Source: Spirochaetota bacterium
Lineage (GTDB): Bacteria > Spirochaetota > Spirochaetia > Treponematales > Treponemataceae
DNA: 7,041 nucleotides
Assembly: GCA_029571425.1 (NCBI GenBank)
Contig: JAKPSR010000337.1
Location: forward strand, 1 to 7,041
Reading direction: 5' to 3'
This document shows, piece by piece, positions 4,986-7,041 of this stretch (positions within the stretch are counted from its first letter, which is position 1; each line of letters starts with the position of its first letter). Position numbers and translations under genes: made by a program. The notes beneath the pieces are model-generated. The model saw only the letters and a list, made by a program, of their open reading frames with translations, searched no databases and was not told the DNA's origin.

Positions 4986-7041
4986 ATGAAGGATTTCAAG
5001 ACACTCAAATACTTCTGGTGCGCCCTTATCCTCAGCGCAGGAACAATGATTAACGCGTGGGGGCAATTTACGCCGGTCAACCTAACGACCCCCGACACCA
5101 ACATCAGCGAGGCAGAGTATGTCGCAGGGGTCGTCTTCACAGTAACGTTCGCTGTAGGGCAAGAGCCTGTAATTGGAAACGAAATTCGCATTTACCAGAA
5201 TGGCACCTTATTTCATACGCATACAGTCACTGTCAATGGACAACAGGTTCATCTCGTTACTATTTCAAGTACCGATTATCCCGGAGCACCCTCTGGCTTA
5301 TACAACATAACAGCAAGACATTTTAACGGACTTGAATCCCCCGATAGCCCCATAGTTCCCGTCACGCTCGACCGCGTCATTCCCGCTGGATATACGGTCA
5401 CGCTCCTTGATCCGATCACCAGCTTGAACGTGACGAACGCCTCTTTTACCGTCGCCGGGGGAGAAATCGGCACGAGCTGTGATTACGACATCACCGACGG
5501 TACGAACCACGTTATCGGCTCTGGAGCTATCTCTACTAACCCACAGACTTTCAATTCGATTAACCTCTCCTCTCTCACGGATGGACCCATTTCTATTTCC
5601 ATCACCCTCACCGACAACGCCGGCAACGTAGGCGCGATCGCAACCGATTCGGCGACCAAGGACGCGACGGTACCAACGCTTACCATGGGCGCCATTACGA
5701 CGATACCCGCCGCGCCGAGCCATGGAGCCGGTACCGCAACGCAGTTGACGGAAATCCGTATCCCATTCACATCATCCGAGAATATTAGTACGCCGACCGT
5801 GACGATCAACGGACAGGCGGCGACGGTGACGGGAGGGCCCACCATATGGCTCGCAGCGCATCAAATCGGTTCTGCCGAGCTCCTCGCCAATGGCTCGAAC
5901 GCGCCCATTCGATACTCGATTACCGCATTCGCGGATACCATCGGAAACTTTGGCGCCGATATCATCAACGCGACCACTGGTCTTGTTGGGTACTACACCC
6001 TCACCTCGGCAAACTCAGGCGACCCCGCCGTAGCGGCGAACTGGACGCCAAACGCGGTTCCTACGGTAAACGACGATCTTATCGTGCTCGCGGCGCACAC
6101 GATGACGCAAGCGTCGCAAATCGACTGCTATTCGCTCAACAACGGCGGCGGGTGGAACACGAACGGGCGGAACTATTCCGGCAGGCTGACGAACACCGGA
6201 ACATTCACCCGCAATGGCGCGGGGACTGTGACCGTGGGCGGCGTCGCCGCGCTGGGCGGGACAGTCGTATACTCGGGCGGGGCAACCGTCGCGCTCGCCG
6301 GCGTTACGTCGTACAACAACCTAATCCTCAACACGGCGACGATTAGCGTCAACGCCGACCTCTCGATAGGCGGACAACTGCAAGTACTGGCCGGAAGCCT
6401 TTCGATAACAGGCGCGGGAAACGACCTTTCGGTTACCGGAACGACGACGAACAACGGGACGCTATCAATCGCCACGGCGTCGACGTTCACGGGGGCTGTG
6501 ACGAACACGGGAACGATCAACTGCGGGACCGGAACGACAACCTTTTCCAACACAATCACCAACGCAACCGGCACGATCAACGGAACCGCGGGGACGCTAA
6601 ACCTGAACGCGGGGATCAACGACGGAACGCTCCGCGCTTCCTCGGTCACCACGAACGTCGTCGGTTCCTTCGCGCCAGCCGCTGCCACCTTCAACCCGAA
6701 CGGCGGAACCGTGTTTTTCACTGGGGCGTCGTCAACGACCAATCTTACGTATAATAATCTAACTATCTCCGGGGGCGCGCTCGACGCGACAGCGGGACTA
6801 TCGGTCGCGGGAAATTTCTCGATAACGGGGTTAGCGACACTCGCATGTGGCACGTCCACCCTTGTACTGAACGGCGCGGGCGATCAAACGGTTACCACGA
6901 ACGCGCAAACTTTCAATATCATCTCAATCGCGACCAGGGCGGCGGGGACCGTCACCTTCAACAACGCATTAAACGTCGCCGACCACGTCGACGCGGCAGG
7001 TGCCGGTTCATACGCCGTGACCATTTCGGACGGCGGATACG
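4986..7041 (+). CDS. Large secreted repeat protein: Ig-like modules plus beta-helix repeats (3' end outside window)
   Basis: One frame stays open for 685 codons from the ATG at 4986 to the window edge. Residues 1-26 form a signal peptide (MKDFKTLKYFWCALILSAGTMINAWG, probable cleavage before QF). About 28-330 hold two or three bacterial Ig-like beta modules, including SITLTDNAGNVGAIATDS near 200-220. At 340-367 SANSGDPAVAANWTPNAVPTVNDDLIV matches a motif I recall from large exoproteins with repeats after it. From about 400 on the sequence is rich in Gly, Thr, Asn and Ala with NxGT-type turns at Asn489, 507, 526 and 545, spaced 18-19 residues as in a parallel beta-helix. A longer unit, GTVVYSGG...YNNLIL at 425 and GTVFFTGA...YNNLTI at 574, recurs about 149 residues apart. 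Likely an adhesin or surface-layer-like protein; secretion route and anchor are beyond the edge. Confidence 0.85.
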   Translation, partial: MKDFKTLKYFWCALILSAGTMINAWGQFTPVNLTTPDTNISEAEYVAGVVFTVTFAVGQEPVIGNEIRIYQNGTLFHTHTVTVNGQQVHLVTISSTDYPGAPSGLYNITARHFNGLESPDSPIVPVTLDRVIPAGYTVTLLDPITSLNVTNASFTVAGGEIGTSCDYDITDGTNHVIGSGAISTNPQTFNSINLSSLTDGPISISITLTDNAGNVGAIATDSATKDATVPTLTMGAITTIPAAPSHGAGTATQLTEIRIPFTSSENISTPTVTINGQAATVTGGPTIWLAAHQIGSAELLANGSNAPIRYSITAFADTIGNFGADIINATTGLVGYYTLTSANSGDPAVAANWTPNAVPTVNDDLIVLAAHTMTQASQIDCYSLNNGGGWNTNGRNYSGRLTNTGTFTRNGAGTVTVGGVAALGGTVVYSGGATVALAGVTSYNNLILNTATISVNADLSIGGQLQVLAGSLSITGAGNDLSVTGTTTNNGTLSIATASTFTGAVTNTGTINCGTGTTTFSNTITNATGTINGTAGTLNLNAGINDGTLRASSVTTNVVGSFAPAAATFNPNGGTVFFTGASSTTNLTYNNLTISGGALDATAGLSVAGNFSITGLATLACGTSTLVLNGAGDQTVTTNAQTFNIISIATRAAGTVTFNNALNVADHVDAAGAGSYAVTISDGGY

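Noticed and set aside
6173..6859. A 228-residue minus-strand frame opposite the exoprotein repeats
   Set aside because: Its Val/Pro/Ala-rich product mirrors the Thr/Asn/Gly repeat codons on the plus strand; no start context or family motif supports it.

Overview
The window looks like a GC-rich bacterial chromosome, most likely a spirochaete. The proposed lineage rests on remembered similarity of the L11 protein to treponemal L11 and on the gene order tRNA-Thr, rpmG, tRNA-Trp, secE, nusG, rplK, rplA, which treponemes share but which is not unique to them. I ran no search, so the lineage is an inference. Reading frames in roughly 1-4790 have a strong preference for G or C at third positions. 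A clear GC dip runs from about 4795 to 5330.

Left part (1-2580, minus strand). This is the translation and transcription cluster that normally leads into rplJ-rplL-rpoB-rpoC. Transcription runs right to left from a near-consensus promoter at 2552-2580. It passes through tRNA-Thr(GGT), rpmG (L33), tRNA-Trp(CCA), secE, nusG, rplK (L11) and rplA (L1), which is cut at the left edge. Two spacers hold RNA structure. One is a hairpin-rich stretch between rpmG and tRNA-Trp with a loop complementary to the tRNA-Trp anticodon loop. The other is a structured rplK leader that resembles the ribosomal protein L1 binding site on 23S rRNA and ends at the rplK Shine-Dalgarno sequence.

Middle part (2600-4793, plus strand). 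A second promoter, divergent from the first, drives three overlapping genes: a patatin-like phospholipase, a serine O-acetyltransferase (cysE type) and a small membrane-anchored NusG-domain-II protein. The first promoter is placed so that the mRNA could begin at, or one base before, the ATG, which would make it leaderless. The overlaps of 14 and 4 nt point to one translationally coupled operon. One member makes the cysteine precursor O-acetylserine; how the other two relate to that is unknown.

Right part (4794-7041, plus strand). Two copies of an 18-bp perfect palindrome lie just after the operon, with centres 31 bp apart (about three helical turns). They look like a paired operator for a dimeric regulator that is not encoded here. 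After an AT-richer intergenic stretch comes the first 685 codons of a large secreted protein: signal peptide, Ig-like modules, then a parallel beta-helix-like repeat region. It runs off the right edge and is probably a surface adhesin or similar exoprotein. No CRISPR array, insertion sequence, rRNA or convincing intrinsic terminator was seen.
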